Part shown: in pieces, positions 36,880-47,921 of the stretch | Position numbering within the stretch: the first letter of the stretch is position 1 | How the letters are laid out: each line of letters starts with the position of its first letter | DNA from: Cyanobacterium stanieri LEGE 03274 | GTDB taxonomy: Bacteria; Cyanobacteriota; Cyanobacteriia; Cyanobacteriales; Cyanobacteriaceae | DNA: 64,000 bases | Direction of reading: 5' to 3' | Assembly (NCBI RefSeq): GCF_015207825.1 | Contig: NZ_JADEWC010000018.1 | Coordinates: 1 to 64,000, forward strand | The notes under the pieces: generated by a model | The model's input: the letters and a program-made list of their open reading frames with translations, nothing else | What the model was told of the DNA's origin: nothing | Database searches by the model: none | Position numbers and translations under genes: made by a program

Positions 36880-36934
36880 TAACCTCATAACCCCACTTTT
36901 TCATCAGCCCCTAATTAATTATTTTGCCCATTAC

Positions 36935-37279
36935 CTAATATCTTGCCAAAGTATCGTCCACATACACCGCATAGGCATCGATACCTCCCGATACATTTTT
37001 TACATTTTCAAAACCTTGATGGTGAAGCCACTGGCACATTTGAGCGGATCTGATACCATGGTGACACATGACAATGGTTTCCTTTTGGGGATCTAATTCT
37101 GTCATGATTTTCGGTGACCATTGCTCATATTCGCTCAACGGTAAAATGATAAAATGGGGCAAAGAGGCGATCGCAACTTCCCCCAACTCCCGCACATCCA
37201 ACAACTGCACCGAACTAGGATCATCAGCTAAAATTAAAGCTAAATCCTGCACCGTTAAACTCGATAAAATTTTTTCCAT
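36935..37279 (-). CDS. Rhodanese-like protein
   Basis: This is a single-domain rhodanese (114 aa) that can carry persulfide sulfur. LLDVRELGEVAIASLPHFIILPL and the active-site loop VMCHHGIRSAQ with C72 are visible. Small rhodaneses of this kind occur in many cyanobacteria and may serve sulfur transfer or arsenate/phosphate reduction; the function is not defined. A minus-strand terminator of the upstream thrC separates the genes. Confidence 0.85.
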   Translation of the reverse strand: MEKILSSLTVQDLALILADDPSSVQLLDVRELGEVAIASLPHFIILPLSEYEQWSPKIMTELDPQKETIVMCHHGIRSAQMCQWLHHQGFENVKNVSGGIDAYAVYVDDTLARY

Positions 37280-37294
37280 AATTTAAAGATCTCC

Positions 37295-37322
37295 AAAAAA
37301 ACAAAAACCCCCAAAATGGGGG
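37295..37322 (-). terminator. Rho-independent terminator of thrC
   Basis: On the minus strand CCCCC-ATTTT-GGGGG is followed by TTTTTGTTTTTTT. It lies about 30 bases after the thrC stop codon and upstream of the rhodanese gene. Confidence 0.8.
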
Positions 37323-37352
37323 ATATAGGGAGTAAAATAAATTAAAAATCAA

Positions 37353-38462
37353 CTAAGGTTCAAAACCCATCACCCTAGCCACTTCCTGTAAATCAGCCTT
37401 GATACCACCTTTAATACCACCCTCACTATTACTCATGGCATTATCAGGATCTTTTAAACCATTACCAGTCAAGACACATACCACCGTACCATTATCAGGG
37501 ACTTGATCCTTTAACTTCAATACCCCTGCCACAGAAGCAGCGCTTGCAGGTTCACAGAAAATACCTTCTTCCCTGCCCAAAATCTTGTATGCTTCCAAAA
37601 TTTCCGCATCAGTCACCGCATTAAACTCCCCATTAGAAGCCTCCCGCACCGATAAAGCCTTATCCCAATTAGCAGGATTACCAATACGAATAGCAGTGGC
37701 TACGGTATCAGGTTTCATAATTCTATGACCATAAATCAAAGGTGCTGAACCCGAAGCCTGAAAACCCATCATACGAGGAAGACTATCACATCTCCCCTCC
37801 CCTTGATATTGACAAAAACCCATCCAATAGGCGGTAATATTTCCCGCATTACCCACGGGAATACAGACCCAATCAGGGGCATAGCCAAGGGTGTCCACCA
37901 CTTCAAAAGCAGCGGTTTTTTGCCCTTCTAAACGGTAAGGATTAAGGGAGTTAACCAAAGTAACAGGATAATTTTCTGCAATTTCCCTAACGATGGTTAA
38001 AGCATCATCAAAATTACCATCAATGGCAAGAACTTCTGCACCATAGATTAACGCCTGAGCTAATTTACCAAGGGCCACATAACCATCAGGTACAATAACA
38101 AAAGCCCTTAAACCAGCCCTCGTGGCGTAGGCAGCGGCAGCCGCCGAGGTGTTTCCCGTACTGGCACAGATAACAGCTTTTGCCCCTGCTTCTTTGGCTT
38201 TGGTAATAGCCATGGTCATTCCCCTGTCTTTAAATGATCCTGTGGGGTTTAAACCATCATATTTGACAAATACTTTAACGTTGCGTCCAATGAGATTGGA
38301 AATGTAGGGAACAGGAATTAAAGGGGTGTTTCCTTCTCTCAGGGTGACAACTGGGGTGGTTTCTGTGACGGGCAGATAGGCTCGATATTCTTCAATTAAG
38401 CCTCTCCATCCGCTTCTAGGAATATTGTTAAGTGTGTTTGGGGGAATTTTCGTCGCTACCAC
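37353..38462 (-). CDS. thrC: Threonine synthase
   Basis: This is a PLP-dependent enzyme (369 aa) that converts O-phosphohomoserine to threonine. The N-terminus [15 protein letters not shown], the PLP lysine K78 in SFKDRGM, the glycine-rich phosphate loop [11 protein letters not shown] and the C-terminal TGNGLKDP match bacterial ThrC of the short cyanobacterial type. Upstream, 347 bp of repeat-rich gap separates it from the efflux-pump genes. Confidence 0.95.
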   Translation of the reverse strand: MVATKIPPNTLNNIPRSGWRGLIEEYRAYLPVTETTPVVTLREGNTPLIPVPYISNLIGRNVKVFVKYDGLNPTGSFKDRGMTMAITKAKEAGAKAVICASTGNTSAAAAAYATRAGLRAFVIVPDGYVALGKLAQALIYGAEVLAIDGNFDDALTIVREIAENYPVTLVNSLNPYRLEGQKTAAFEVVDTLGYAPDWVCIPVGNAGNITAYWMGFCQYQGEGRCDSLPRMMGFQASGSAPLIYGHRIMKPDTVATAIRIGNPANWDKALSVREASNGEFNAVTDAEILEAYKILGREEGIFCEPASAASVAGVLKLKDQVPDNGTVVCVLTGNGLKDPDNAMSNSEGGIKGGIKADLQEVARVMGFEP

Positions 38463-38603
38463 AGGTGTTAATTTTGAATAGATGACTGTCGTGATTATAA
38501 CATATACTGTTACTCACTGCATAGTGAGGTTTCAGGTTACGGGTTGCAGGTATTAAGGTGATGGGGAGCATGGGAGATGAGGAGTAAGGGGGATAATAGC
38601 TTA

Positions 38604-38717
38604 TACTAAATCCGTCAACCAAAATATACTTTAGTTCAATTTATTGAACGATAAGTTGTTAGCCTTGTAATTCATTGCAAGACGAGGGATGAGATATTTT
38701 CTAACTCGGATTTGGTA
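38604..38717 (+). mobile_element. Family A MITE-like repeat, short form (114 bp)
   Basis: The termini are TACTAAATCCG and CGGATTTGGTA, matching in inverted orientation at 10 of 11 bases. Inside are TTCAATTTATTGAAC and TTGTAATTCATTGCAA, both near-palindromes. Both ends are TA, as expected for elements moved by IS630/Tc1-mariner transposases (TA target duplication); that is an inference. Confidence 0.75.
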
Positions 38718-38743
38718 TTAGGTGCTAGGTCATAATTTATTAA

Positions 38744-38769
38744 CTGTCAATTGTCCATTGTCAATTGTT
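38744..38769. repeat. CAATTGTCCATTG-type intergenic repeat
   Basis: The tract CTGTCAATTGTCCATTG and the following TCAATTG match the tracts at 2803, 4952 and 36848. Confidence 0.6.
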
Positions 38770-38809
38770 TACAAGACCATAAATTTTATCCCGAACTCAG
38801 GTTAGATAA

Positions 38810-41800
38810 CTATTCGGTGATCAATTTATTTTGTCTTCTGGGCAAGACTTTTTCGACGGCCATTTTGATGACGATGTACAGAATGGGGACGACAAATAAA
38901 CTCAAGAAAGTGGCTACTAACATTCCTCCAAATACTGCCGTACCTAAGGATTGACGACTTCCCGCCCCTGCTCCTGTGGCAATGACGAGGGGAAAAATCC
39001 CTGTGAGGGTAGAAATGGCAGTCATGAGAATGGGACGTAATCTTTGTTTAGAGGCTTCGATGGCTGCTTTAACCGTGGACATTCCCTCATCTCGTAGTTG
39101 ATTAGCAAATTCCACAATCAAAATGGAGTTTTTACTAGCTAAACCGATCAACATCACTAAACCAATTTGACAATAAATATCATTACTAAAACCCCGCAAA
39201 CTTTGAGCTAGTAAAGCGCCTAGAATAGCTAAAGGCACGGCCAAAATGATGATTAAAGGATCGATATAGTTTTCATACTGAGCAGATAAAACGAGGAAGA
39301 CAAAGAGAATACCTAAGCCAAAAATAATAACCGCCACATTTCCAGCACTAATTTCCTCCAAAGAAATTCCCGTCCATTCATAGCCAAAACCTGCAGGTAA
39401 TACTTGAGAGGCGATCGCCTCTACGGCTTCAATGGCATTCCCTGAACTATATCCAGGAGCAGGAGAACCATTGATTTCAATGGAGCGGAATAAATTATAG
39501 TGGTTAATGGTTTGCGCCCCCACCGTTGGGGTGATGGTAACAAGGTTAGATAAGGGAATCATCTCCCCTGCCCCAGAGCGGACAAAAAAGTTATCCATGC
39601 TCTCAGGGTTTGCCCTAAATTCCTTATCCCCTTGCACATAGACTCGATAAGACCTTTGTTGCATGGTAAAATCATTGACATAAGAACCACCCATCATGGT
39701 TGACATAGTGCTAAAAACGTCGTCTAAATCCACATCTAGCACCTTCGCCCTTTCCCGATTCACCTCCACAATCAATTGAGGACTATTGGCCGCAAACTGA
39801 GTAAACACCGCCGTCAATGCTTCATCCTGATTGGCTGCCCCCAAAAACTGCCCCATCACCTGCACCATGGATTGTAAATCGGGGTTAATGCGTCGATCCT
39901 GTAAATTGAAGGTGAAACCACCAAACGCCCCTAAACCTTGAATGGCAGGGGGGTTAATGGGAATAATCCTCGCCTCAGGAATCATGGCAAACTTAGGAAA
40001 TAATTGACCGATAATCGCTTGGACAGATTGATTGGGGTTAGGGCGATCGCCCCAGGATTCTAAGGGAGTAAAAATAATGCCCTGATTAGGAGTATTACCC
40101 CCAAAAGAAAAACCCCCAATGGCGAAAGTTCCCACCACATCAGGAAGTTCCAAAATAATATCTTCCACCTGAGCCATCACATCGCTAGTATATTGCAAAG
40201 AAACCCCCTCAGGTGCTTGAACAATGGTAATAAAATAGCCCTGATCCTCATCAGGCACAAAAGCCGTCGGCACAGACGTATATAACCATCCCGTCACCGC
40301 AATCAATACCGCAAAAATTCCCACCACAAAAAATTTAAACCTAGCCAAAAATTTTAACGTCCCCTCATACCTCAAAGTTAACCAATCGAGAATAGAATTA
40401 AATCCATTAAAAAAAGGCTCAATCCAAGCGGGGGGATGTTGTCCTTTCTTCAATAACAAAGCACACAGAGAAGGAGTGAGAGTCAGAGCCAAAAAAGTAG
40501 AAATAACAATAGAAAAAGCAATGGTTAAAGCAAACTCCCGATATAAAGCCCCCGTTGTACCGGGGAAAAACGTCACAGGAATAAACACCGCCATCAACAC
40601 CAAAGAAGTCGCAATAACAGCTCCCGTCAACTGCTTCATTGAGTCACTAGCCGCCTGATGGGATTCCATATCTCGATCTTGAATATAACGATAAATTTGT
40701 TCTACTACCACGATCGCATCGTCCACCACTAACCCCGTTGCCAGAGTTAAACCAAACAAAGTTAAAGTATTGATGGAAAAATCAAAAGCCCTCACAAAAG
40801 CAAAAGTTCCCACCAAAGACAAAGGAATAGTCAAAGAAGGAATCAAAGTGGTGCGCCAATCTTGTAAAAAGACCAAAATGATCAAAATTACTAACCCCAC
40901 CGACATCAATAGGGTAATAATCACCTCATCCAAAGACTCCTGAATAAAACCCGTAGTATCAAAAGCCAACTGAATATTAATACCATCGGGAAACTGCTCG
41001 GCTAACTCCGCCATTCTCATTTTCACATTATCCGCCACCTCAAGGGCATTAGAACCAGGTAACTGATATACCCCAATGCCTACCGCTTCCACCCCTCGGA
41101 AACGCACAAAAGAGCCATAATTCTGGGCCCCTAACTCAACCCTACCCACGTCCTTAAAACGAATTAAAGATCCCGTTTCCTCATCGGTACTTAAAATAAT
41201 ATCTTCAAACTCCTCCGGCTCAGTTAACTGACTTACCGCCCGTAAAGAAATTTGAAATTCTTGCCCTTCCACCGCAGGTTCAGCACCCACAGCACCAACC
41301 CCCACCTGAACATTTTGTTCCCGTAAGGCATTTTCCACATCTATGGTGGTCAAACCACGACTACTGAGACGATTAGGATCAACCCATAAACGCATGGCAT
41401 ATCGTCTTTCTCCAAATACCGTCACATCGGCTACCCCCTCAATCCGTTTGAGGGCATCCACTAAAAACCTTTCGGCATAATTACTTAAAAAATCATTATC
41501 ATATTGTCCATTGTCACTAAACATCCCAAAACCCATCAAAATATTGTTAGATTGTTGGCTTACCGTAACCCCTGTTCTTTGAACCACATCGGGTAACTGG
41601 GATTCGACCACAGAAATTTGATTTTGAATATCCACGGCCGCTAAATCTTTATTCCGAGAAGAATCGAAGGTGGCAGTAATACTACTTGTACCTGAATTGG
41701 TACTACTTGAGGAAATATATCTTAACCCCTCCACTCCGTTAATTTGTCTTTCGAGAATATTGGTAACGGTGTTTTCCACTACCTCCGCATCTGCCCCTGT

Positions 41801-41950
41801 GTAGTTGGCGGTAACCTGAATTTGGGTGGGGGCAATGTCAGGAAAACGGGCAATGGGCAAAGTGACAATACTGATAGTACCTACTAACAAAATTATCAGG
41901 GCGCAAACGGTGGAAAATACTGGTCTTCTGATAAAAAAATCAACGAACAT
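38810..41950 (-). CDS. RND efflux pump inner-membrane transporter (AcrB/HAE1 type)
   Basis: This is a proton-driven multidrug exporter subunit (1046 aa, full length). It has twelve membrane segments in two halves with large periplasmic loops: FVDFFIRRPVFSTVCALIILLVG at the start, the TM4 region LATGLVVDDAIVVVEQI with its paired aspartates for proton transfer, and AGSRQSLGTAVFGGM in TM11-12. It follows the adaptor gene (113-bp gap) on the same strand. A TolC-like outer-membrane factor is not in the window. Substrates unknown. Confidence 0.93.
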   Translation of the reverse strand: MFVDFFIRRPVFSTVCALIILLVGTISIVTLPIARFPDIAPTQIQVTANYTGADAEVVENTVTNILERQINGVEGLRYISSSSTNSGTSSITATFDSSRNKDLAAVDIQNQISVVESQLPDVVQRTGVTVSQQSNNILMGFGMFSDNGQYDNDFLSNYAERFLVDALKRIEGVADVTVFGERRYAMRLWVDPNRLSSRGLTTIDVENALREQNVQVGVGAVGAEPAVEGQEFQISLRAVSQLTEPEEFEDIILSTDEETGSLIRFKDVGRVELGAQNYGSFVRFRGVEAVGIGVYQLPGSNALEVADNVKMRMAELAEQFPDGINIQLAFDTTGFIQESLDEVIITLLMSVGLVILIILVFLQDWRTTLIPSLTIPLSLVGTFAFVRAFDFSINTLTLFGLTLATGLVVDDAIVVVEQIYRYIQDRDMESHQAASDSMKQLTGAVIATSLVLMAVFIPVTFFPGTTGALYREFALTIAFSIVISTFLALTLTPSLCALLLKKGQHPPAWIEPFFNGFNSILDWLTLRYEGTLKFLARFKFFVVGIFAVLIAVTGWLYTSVPTAFVPDEDQGYFITIVQAPEGVSLQYTSDVMAQVEDIILELPDVVGTFAIGGFSFGGNTPNQGIIFTPLESWGDRPNPNQSVQAIIGQLFPKFAMIPEARIIPINPPAIQGLGAFGGFTFNLQDRRINPDLQSMVQVMGQFLGAANQDEALTAVFTQFAANSPQLIVEVNRERAKVLDVDLDDVFSTMSTMMGGSYVNDFTMQQRSYRVYVQGDKEFRANPESMDNFFVRSGAGEMIPLSNLVTITPTVGAQTINHYNLFRSIEINGSPAPGYSSGNAIEAVEAIASQVLPAGFGYEWTGISLEEISAGNVAVIIFGLGILFVFLVLSAQYENYIDPLIIILAVPLAILGALLAQSLRGFSNDIYCQIGLVMLIGLASKNSILIVEFANQLRDEGMSTVKAAIEASKQRLRPILMTAISTLTGIFPLVIATGAGAGSRQSLGTAVFGGMLVATFLSLFVVPILYIVIKMAVEKVLPRRQNKLITE

Positions 41951-42063
41951 TGGTTATTAATAGATAGTGGATAATTGATAATAAATAATTTGAGTTCCAG
42001 ATAACATGGGGTAATGGACAATAATTATGCTCCCTTGCCTTTTGCTTACCTACAACCATTGGG

Positions 42064-43623
42064 TTATTGGGGCATCTCTCCATTTTGTTCAGGAGGCAGG
42101 GGCATGATGGGAGAGCCATCTTGAAGGTTTAAAATTCCTGCACTAACAATTTGTTCCCCTTCTTCTAATCCTTCTATTACTTCATAGTTATTCCCTTGTA
42201 AATCGCCTAATTGCACGGGGCGCTGTTGGGCAATCAATGATGGTTCTTCCCCTTGAGGGTTTTCGGCACTTTCTGCCACAAAAACAAAGTTATTACCACC
42301 CATCCTAGAAACGGCAGCGGAGGGAACAACTATACCAAGGCTTTCTTGCCAGATAATTCTTGCTCTGATGGAGGTTTGGTTAAACAGATTATTTTGAGAT
42401 GGGTTTAAGGTTGCTTTGGTTAACACTAATTGACTATTGGTATTGACTTGGGGAGCAATAAAACTTATTTCCCCTGTGGTGAGAATTTCTCCTTGGTTGT
42501 TGATAATTTCCACAGGTAGCCCTAGTTGTAATCGATTTGCTTCTTCTAGGGGAATGGATAAGTTTGCTTCTAGTAAGTCGTTTTCGGTGATGGTGGTTAA
42601 TGAATCTCCTGCGGTGACGAAATCTCCTACTTTGACGGGAATATCGCCGACGATGCCTGTGAAGGGGGCTATTATTTGAGCTTTTTCGATCTGTACTTCT
42701 ACGGTGTTTACCCTGGCACTGGCTTGGGAAACTTCGGCTTCTGCTTGTGCGATTTCTTCTTGTCTTGTGCCGTTTCTGAGCAGTTGTAGGTTTTGTCTAG
42801 CTTGTTCTACATCTGCTTGTAGGGCGTTTAGGTCGGAGTCTCTGCCTTTGCGTTGAGCATCTAATCTTCTCTGGGCTTGGTTTACGGATGCTTGGGCTTG
42901 ACGTTCTTCTGTGACAAATTCATCGAATTCGTCTTGGGATATGGCCCCTTCTTCAAATAAAACCCTATATCTTCTGGTTCTTTCTTGGGCTAGTTCTAAC
43001 TCGGCCCGGGCGGAGTCTAGTTGGGCTTGAATTTCGGCGATTTCCTCTGGCCTTGCCCCCTGTCTGGCGTTGTTTAACCGTGCGATCGCCCCGTTCAACT
43101 GGGCTTGGGCTTGGGCTATTTCTTCGGGACGATTTCCCGCTCTAAGGAGGGCTAAACGGGAACGGACGCTTTCTAGTTGGGCTTGGGCTTGATTTAATTC
43201 GGCTTCTAGTTGATCACTTTCTACCCTGGCAATTATCTCCCCCGCACTCACCCTTTCTCCTTCGGCCACCAAGATACTCCTAATTCTGCCGTTAATTTCT
43301 GATCTGACGGTTACGGCCCTAGGGGCATCTAATCTACCCACAATGGTGCTGCTATCTTGCACTATTTCTGGTTCTAGGGTTTGCAACTTCACTGGGGAGG
43401 CTTGGGGTTGCCCTGCCATGGCCCCTGTGCGATCGCCCCCGTTTTCATTACCGTTGAATAGGAGAGTACCACCACCCCCCAATATGGCTAAAAAGGCTAA
43501 TGCACCCACTACCCACCAAGGGGAAAATGATTTTTTCTTGGCTTCAGATTCAGGGTTTATAGTACCTTCTTCTTTTTCTTCAACATTTGACACTTCACTA
43601 GGGGCAGAATTAGGATTCGTCAT
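42064..43623 (-). CDS. RND efflux periplasmic adaptor (membrane fusion protein)
   Basis: This is a membrane-anchored adaptor (519 aa) linking the RND pump to an outer-membrane factor. An N-terminal anchor (FSPWWVVGALAFLAILGGGGTLLF, 33-56) is followed by VEGRLDAPRAVTVRSEINGRI-like lipoyl half-motif, a long glutamine/alanine-rich coiled-coil hairpin (about 115-300, with repeated GNRPEEIAQAQAQL units) and AQIIAPFTGIVGDIPVKVGDFV. The hairpin is longer than in AcrA. It is regulated, probably, by the divergent PadR gene, whose start is 101 bp away. Confidence 0.9.
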   Translation of the reverse strand: MTNPNSAPSEVSNVEEKEEGTINPESEAKKKSFSPWWVVGALAFLAILGGGGTLLFNGNENGGDRTGAMAGQPQASPVKLQTLEPEIVQDSSTIVGRLDAPRAVTVRSEINGRIRSILVAEGERVSAGEIIARVESDQLEAELNQAQAQLESVRSRLALLRAGNRPEEIAQAQAQLNGAIARLNNARQGARPEEIAEIQAQLDSARAELELAQERTRRYRVLFEEGAISQDEFDEFVTEERQAQASVNQAQRRLDAQRKGRDSDLNALQADVEQARQNLQLLRNGTRQEEIAQAEAEVSQASARVNTVEVQIEKAQIIAPFTGIVGDIPVKVGDFVTAGDSLTTITENDLLEANLSIPLEEANRLQLGLPVEIINNQGEILTTGEISFIAPQVNTNSQLVLTKATLNPSQNNLFNQTSIRARIIWQESLGIVVPSAAVSRMGGNNFVFVAESAENPQGEEPSLIAQQRPVQLGDLQGNNYEVIEGLEEGEQIVSAGILNLQDGSPIMPLPPEQNGEMPQ

Positions 43624-43673
43624 ATCAGATCTTGGTTTACTAATGTTGATGGTAAATTTTTATTAAGTTTAAT

Positions 43674-43703
43674 TATATCAACAAAATATATCAATCTGAT
43701 ATA
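43674..43703. promoter_or_regulatory. Putative PadR operator between adaptor and padR
   Basis: TATATCA-ATC-TGATATA at 43687-43703 is a perfect 7-bp inverted repeat with a 3-base spacer, and a third TATATCA half-site lies at 43674-43680. They sit between the two divergent start codons, close to the padR start (43725), where a regulator could control both directions. Confidence 0.55.
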
Positions 43704-43724
43704 AAAAAATAGAATCAAAAAAAT

Positions 43725-44228
43725 ATGTTAGAGTTAGCAACCTTAGGTTTGTTACAAAAAGAGCCACTACATGGCTATTTATTAAAGAAACAGATGGAAT
43801 TGTTTATGAGCGGGTGTATTAGTGTTAATTATGGAGCAATTTACCCGTTACTGAGACGTTTATTAGAAAAAGAATTAATTGTTGAGCAAGAAGATGGAAA
43901 TAATAATCGCAAAATTTATAGTATTACCCCCGCAGGAAAGACAAAATGGCTAGAAAAAATGTTAGAACATCCCCACGAGAGTTGGGTTAATGCTCGTTCT
44001 CGGTTTATGATTAAGTTTTTCTTTTTTAGTTACCTTGAACCCCATGATCGTTTACATTTATTGGAGCATCGCTTAAAGGTATGTCAACTAAAGTTAGATG
44101 ATCAAGATTTACAGATAGTTTATGATGATTGTTTTCAAGCGATAGCCCTGGAGCGCTATAAATCCGATATTAGTCGAGAAATCGACTGGTTAATGGAGCA
44201 ATTAGCCATGGTGAATGACAAATTATAA
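43725..44228 (+). CDS. PadR-family transcriptional regulator
   Basis: This 167-aa protein starts MLELATLGLLQKEPLHGYLLKKQME, the typical PadR winged-helix start, followed by VNYGAIYPLLRRLLEKELI as the recognition helix region and ITPAGKTKWLEKML in the wing. The C-terminal Vir-like helical part mediates dimerisation. It is divergent from the RND adaptor and probably represses it; ligand unknown. Confidence 0.9.
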   Translation: MLELATLGLLQKEPLHGYLLKKQMELFMSGCISVNYGAIYPLLRRLLEKELIVEQEDGNNNRKIYSITPAGKTKWLEKMLEHPHESWVNARSRFMIKFFFFSYLEPHDRLHLLEHRLKVCQLKLDDQDLQIVYDDCFQAIALERYKSDISREIDWLMEQLAMVNDKL

Positions 44229-44329
44229 GAATTTAAGAAAACCATTTTTCTCCTCCATGGAAAATCATATCCCAAATGAGCAACCTAAAATTTTGATTTG
44301 CCAATTTTGAAAAGGTGCAGATAACCGTA

Positions 44330-44356
44330 TTAGCACTCACGCTCTAAGAGTGCTAA
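44330..44356. promoter_or_regulatory. CIRCE element (HrcA operator)
   Basis: TTAGCACTC and GAGTGCTAA, separated by nine bases, match the CIRCE consensus exactly. It lies 45 bases upstream of the groEL start. HrcA repression of groEL2 by CIRCE is established in cyanobacteria. Confidence 0.95.
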
Positions 44357-44389
44357 ATTTATTTATGGAGAAAAAATATATCCTCATGA

Positions 44390-46066
<1,677 letters not shown>

Positions 46067-46123
46067 TTTTGGGTGTTGGGTATTAGGTGTTAGGTATTAG
46101 GAGTAAGGGAGTATAGTAGTTTA

Positions 46124-46238
46124 TACTAAATCCGTAAACCAAAATATATCTTAGTTCAATTTATTGAACTATAAATTGTTAGCCTTGTAATTCATTGCAA
46201 GGCGAGGGATTATATATTTTCTGGCATTGGATTTGGTA
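46124..46238 (+). mobile_element. Family A MITE-like repeat, short form (115 bp)
   Basis: The termini TACTAAATCCG and TGGATTTGGTA match in inverted orientation at 9 of 11 positions. Inside are TTCAATTTATTGAAC and CCTTGTAATTCATTGCAAGG. It is close to the copy at 38604-38717. Just before it is TAAGGGAGTATAGTAG. It lies between groEL2 and the recombinase gene and, with the fragment at 46279-46341, explains much of the 343-bp gap. Confidence 0.75.
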
Positions 46239-46278
46239 TTAGGTGACAGGTCATAGTTTATTAATTGTCTCCATTATT

Positions 46279-46341
46279 TACACGGTGAGGCAACGATGAA
46301 GATACAATTTATTTATAACTAATTTTCTGAACTTGATATAG
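46279..46341 (+). repeat. Family A long-form interior fragment
   Basis: TACACGGTGAGGCAACGATGAAGATACAATTTATT and, after a few bases, TGAACTTGATATA match the part of the long repeat that the short form lacks. It lies 41 bases beyond the short copy at 46124. Confidence 0.6.
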
Positions 46342-46409
46342 TTAGTTGTGGTTTGAAATAATTAAATCACTTGATAATTTTTATGTCAGCTATGAGCAAT
46401 AAGTTATTA

Positions 46410-47735
46410 TTAAGTAAAAATGAAATCTAATTCAAGCTGATATTGTTTAGAGTATTGGAGATTAGGAATAATATAAATTTTTTTAATAAATTCTCTCAAA
46501 TAAAATCTTTTTTCTTGTTCTGAAAGATCGTACCAAAATTGTTGTAAGGATAAGTTTTCAATCATATCTGTTAAGTTATTGGGTGGTAAACTATTTAGTT
46601 TATTGTTTAACTGAGAAATCTCATTTTCTATTTTTATTGTTCTAATTTGTGCTGTTTCTTTATCTAAAATATTGTTTAAGACAAGAGATTTTAAATTATT
46701 TTTTATCTGTTTTTTTTCTTTTATTAGCTGTGCTATCTGCTGATTAATAATATTTACATCAGGACTATTAATATGATTAACAATTATTGGTAAATCTTGG
46801 CATATTATATTAATGGTTTCCACTAATATTTTTTGATAATTCCAAGAAGAACAGGATTTTTCTTGTGGGCAATTAATAGGGGTAATATATACATATTTTA
46901 TTTGTTTTCTTCTTTGGGTAACCGTAGTAATTTTCGTAGGAGAATTACATATTTTACACCTGACTAAACCCGAAAGACAATGGGGAGAACTGGCACTACG
47001 AGAGGGAATACGACGATGACTTTTTAATAAACGATCAATTTGTGAGGCTTCTTCTCGGGAAATAATGGGGGTGTGAGTATTAGAAATAATACAGTTATTT
47101 TTATAGGCTAAATCTCCTCGGTAAACGGGATTTTTTAACCATTGTAGGGCAGTGGAATGGGAAATTTTTTTATTATATTTTTCTTTTAAATATCTAACAC
47201 TATCTCGCAGGGAAGCGTATTTTAAGTAATACTCAAAGAAGTCTTTGATGATGGGGGCGGTACTACGATTAATTATATATCCTTCTTTTCCTTTTTGATA
47301 ACCATAAGGGCTTCGACCCGGTGGAGGAAGATTTTTTAAGCGATTTTTTCCATGTCCTTTTTGTAGTTTTCTTTGATAAATTATTTTTTCTATTTCTTGC
47401 CAAATGTTATGTAATTTATCTGCTTGGTTAGGATTACTAATTTTTTTAAATTGACTAGAGTTATAAGGTTGGTCTATGGCAATTATTTCTATATTTAATG
47501 ATTCGATAAAGGCGATCGCCCTAAGAATATCAGCAAAACTATCACCTAATTCATGTAAACTACGAATTAAAAGATAATTAGGAGAATTATTAAGACAATC
47601 AGAAAATAATTGATTCAGAGCATCTCTACTGTCAATATCTTGATAATTTTTATCTACTTCTAAACCCCAAAAAAAAGATTCCACAAGATGATCTATAATA
47701 GAGTTAGTGTAAGTATAGGTAATAATAAAAGCCAT
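46410..47735 (-). CDS. Divergent serine recombinase (XisF-like)
   Basis: This 441-aa protein (start at 47735, MAFIITYTYT) has a resolvase-like N-terminal domain, a recombinase domain (PPPGRSPYGYQKGKEGYIINRSTAPIIKDFFEYYL, then ALQWLKNPVYRGDLAY), a zinc ribbon with cysteines in LVRCKICNSP and CPQEKSC, and a coiled coil near the C-terminus. It resembles the large serine recombinase family that includes the fdxN-element excisionase XisF. The resolvase core is divergent: S11, in YTNSI, is the candidate nucleophile, but the canonical D-R-L-x-R-S helix reads SLHELGDS. Activity is therefore uncertain. No attachment sites are evident. Confidence 0.75.
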   Translation of the reverse strand: MAFIITYTYTNSIIDHLVESFFWGLEVDKNYQDIDSRDALNQLFSDCLNNSPNYLLIRSLHELGDSFADILRAIAFIESLNIEIIAIDQPYNSSQFKKISNPNQADKLHNIWQEIEKIIYQRKLQKGHGKNRLKNLPPPGRSPYGYQKGKEGYIINRSTAPIIKDFFEYYLKYASLRDSVRYLKEKYNKKISHSTALQWLKNPVYRGDLAYKNNCIISNTHTPIISREEASQIDRLLKSHRRIPSRSASSPHCLSGLVRCKICNSPTKITTVTQRRKQIKYVYITPINCPQEKSCSSWNYQKILVETINIICQDLPIIVNHINSPDVNIINQQIAQLIKEKKQIKNNLKSLVLNNILDKETAQIRTIKIENEISQLNNKLNSLPPNNLTDMIENLSLQQFWYDLSEQEKRFYLREFIKKIYIIPNLQYSKQYQLELDFIFT

Positions 47736-47921
47736 AAGACAATCAATAATATACAACTAAAATATAACAAAAAATATATAAAATTTTACCTATTAAAAAT
47801 CAATAATATTTAGTATTTATTTCCTTATTTAAAAAAGATAATGATACAAAACTTGTCTTACTCAAGGTTAAAATGAAAAATAGGAGAATATCAAAAATAT
47901 TCACAACATAGAATAAAAAAT

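Larger units (their letters stand above)
38538..38804. mobile_element. Partial copy of the ~330-bp repeat module
   Basis: GGGTTGCAGGTATTAAGGTG and GGGGAGCATGGGAGATGA lie on the left, a family A copy (38604-38717) in the middle, then GGTCATAATTTATTAACTGTC and, at the right end, TTTATCCCGAACTCAGGTTA. The right end matches one terminus of the module at 48767-49091; the left terminus is missing or changed. With the start codon region of thrC it fills the 347-bp gap. Confidence 0.6.

Noticed and set aside
38604-38717. Could family A be a CRISPR array?
   Set aside because: Copies are dispersed over tens of kb, not regularly spaced, and have inverted termini instead of direct repeats with spacers.
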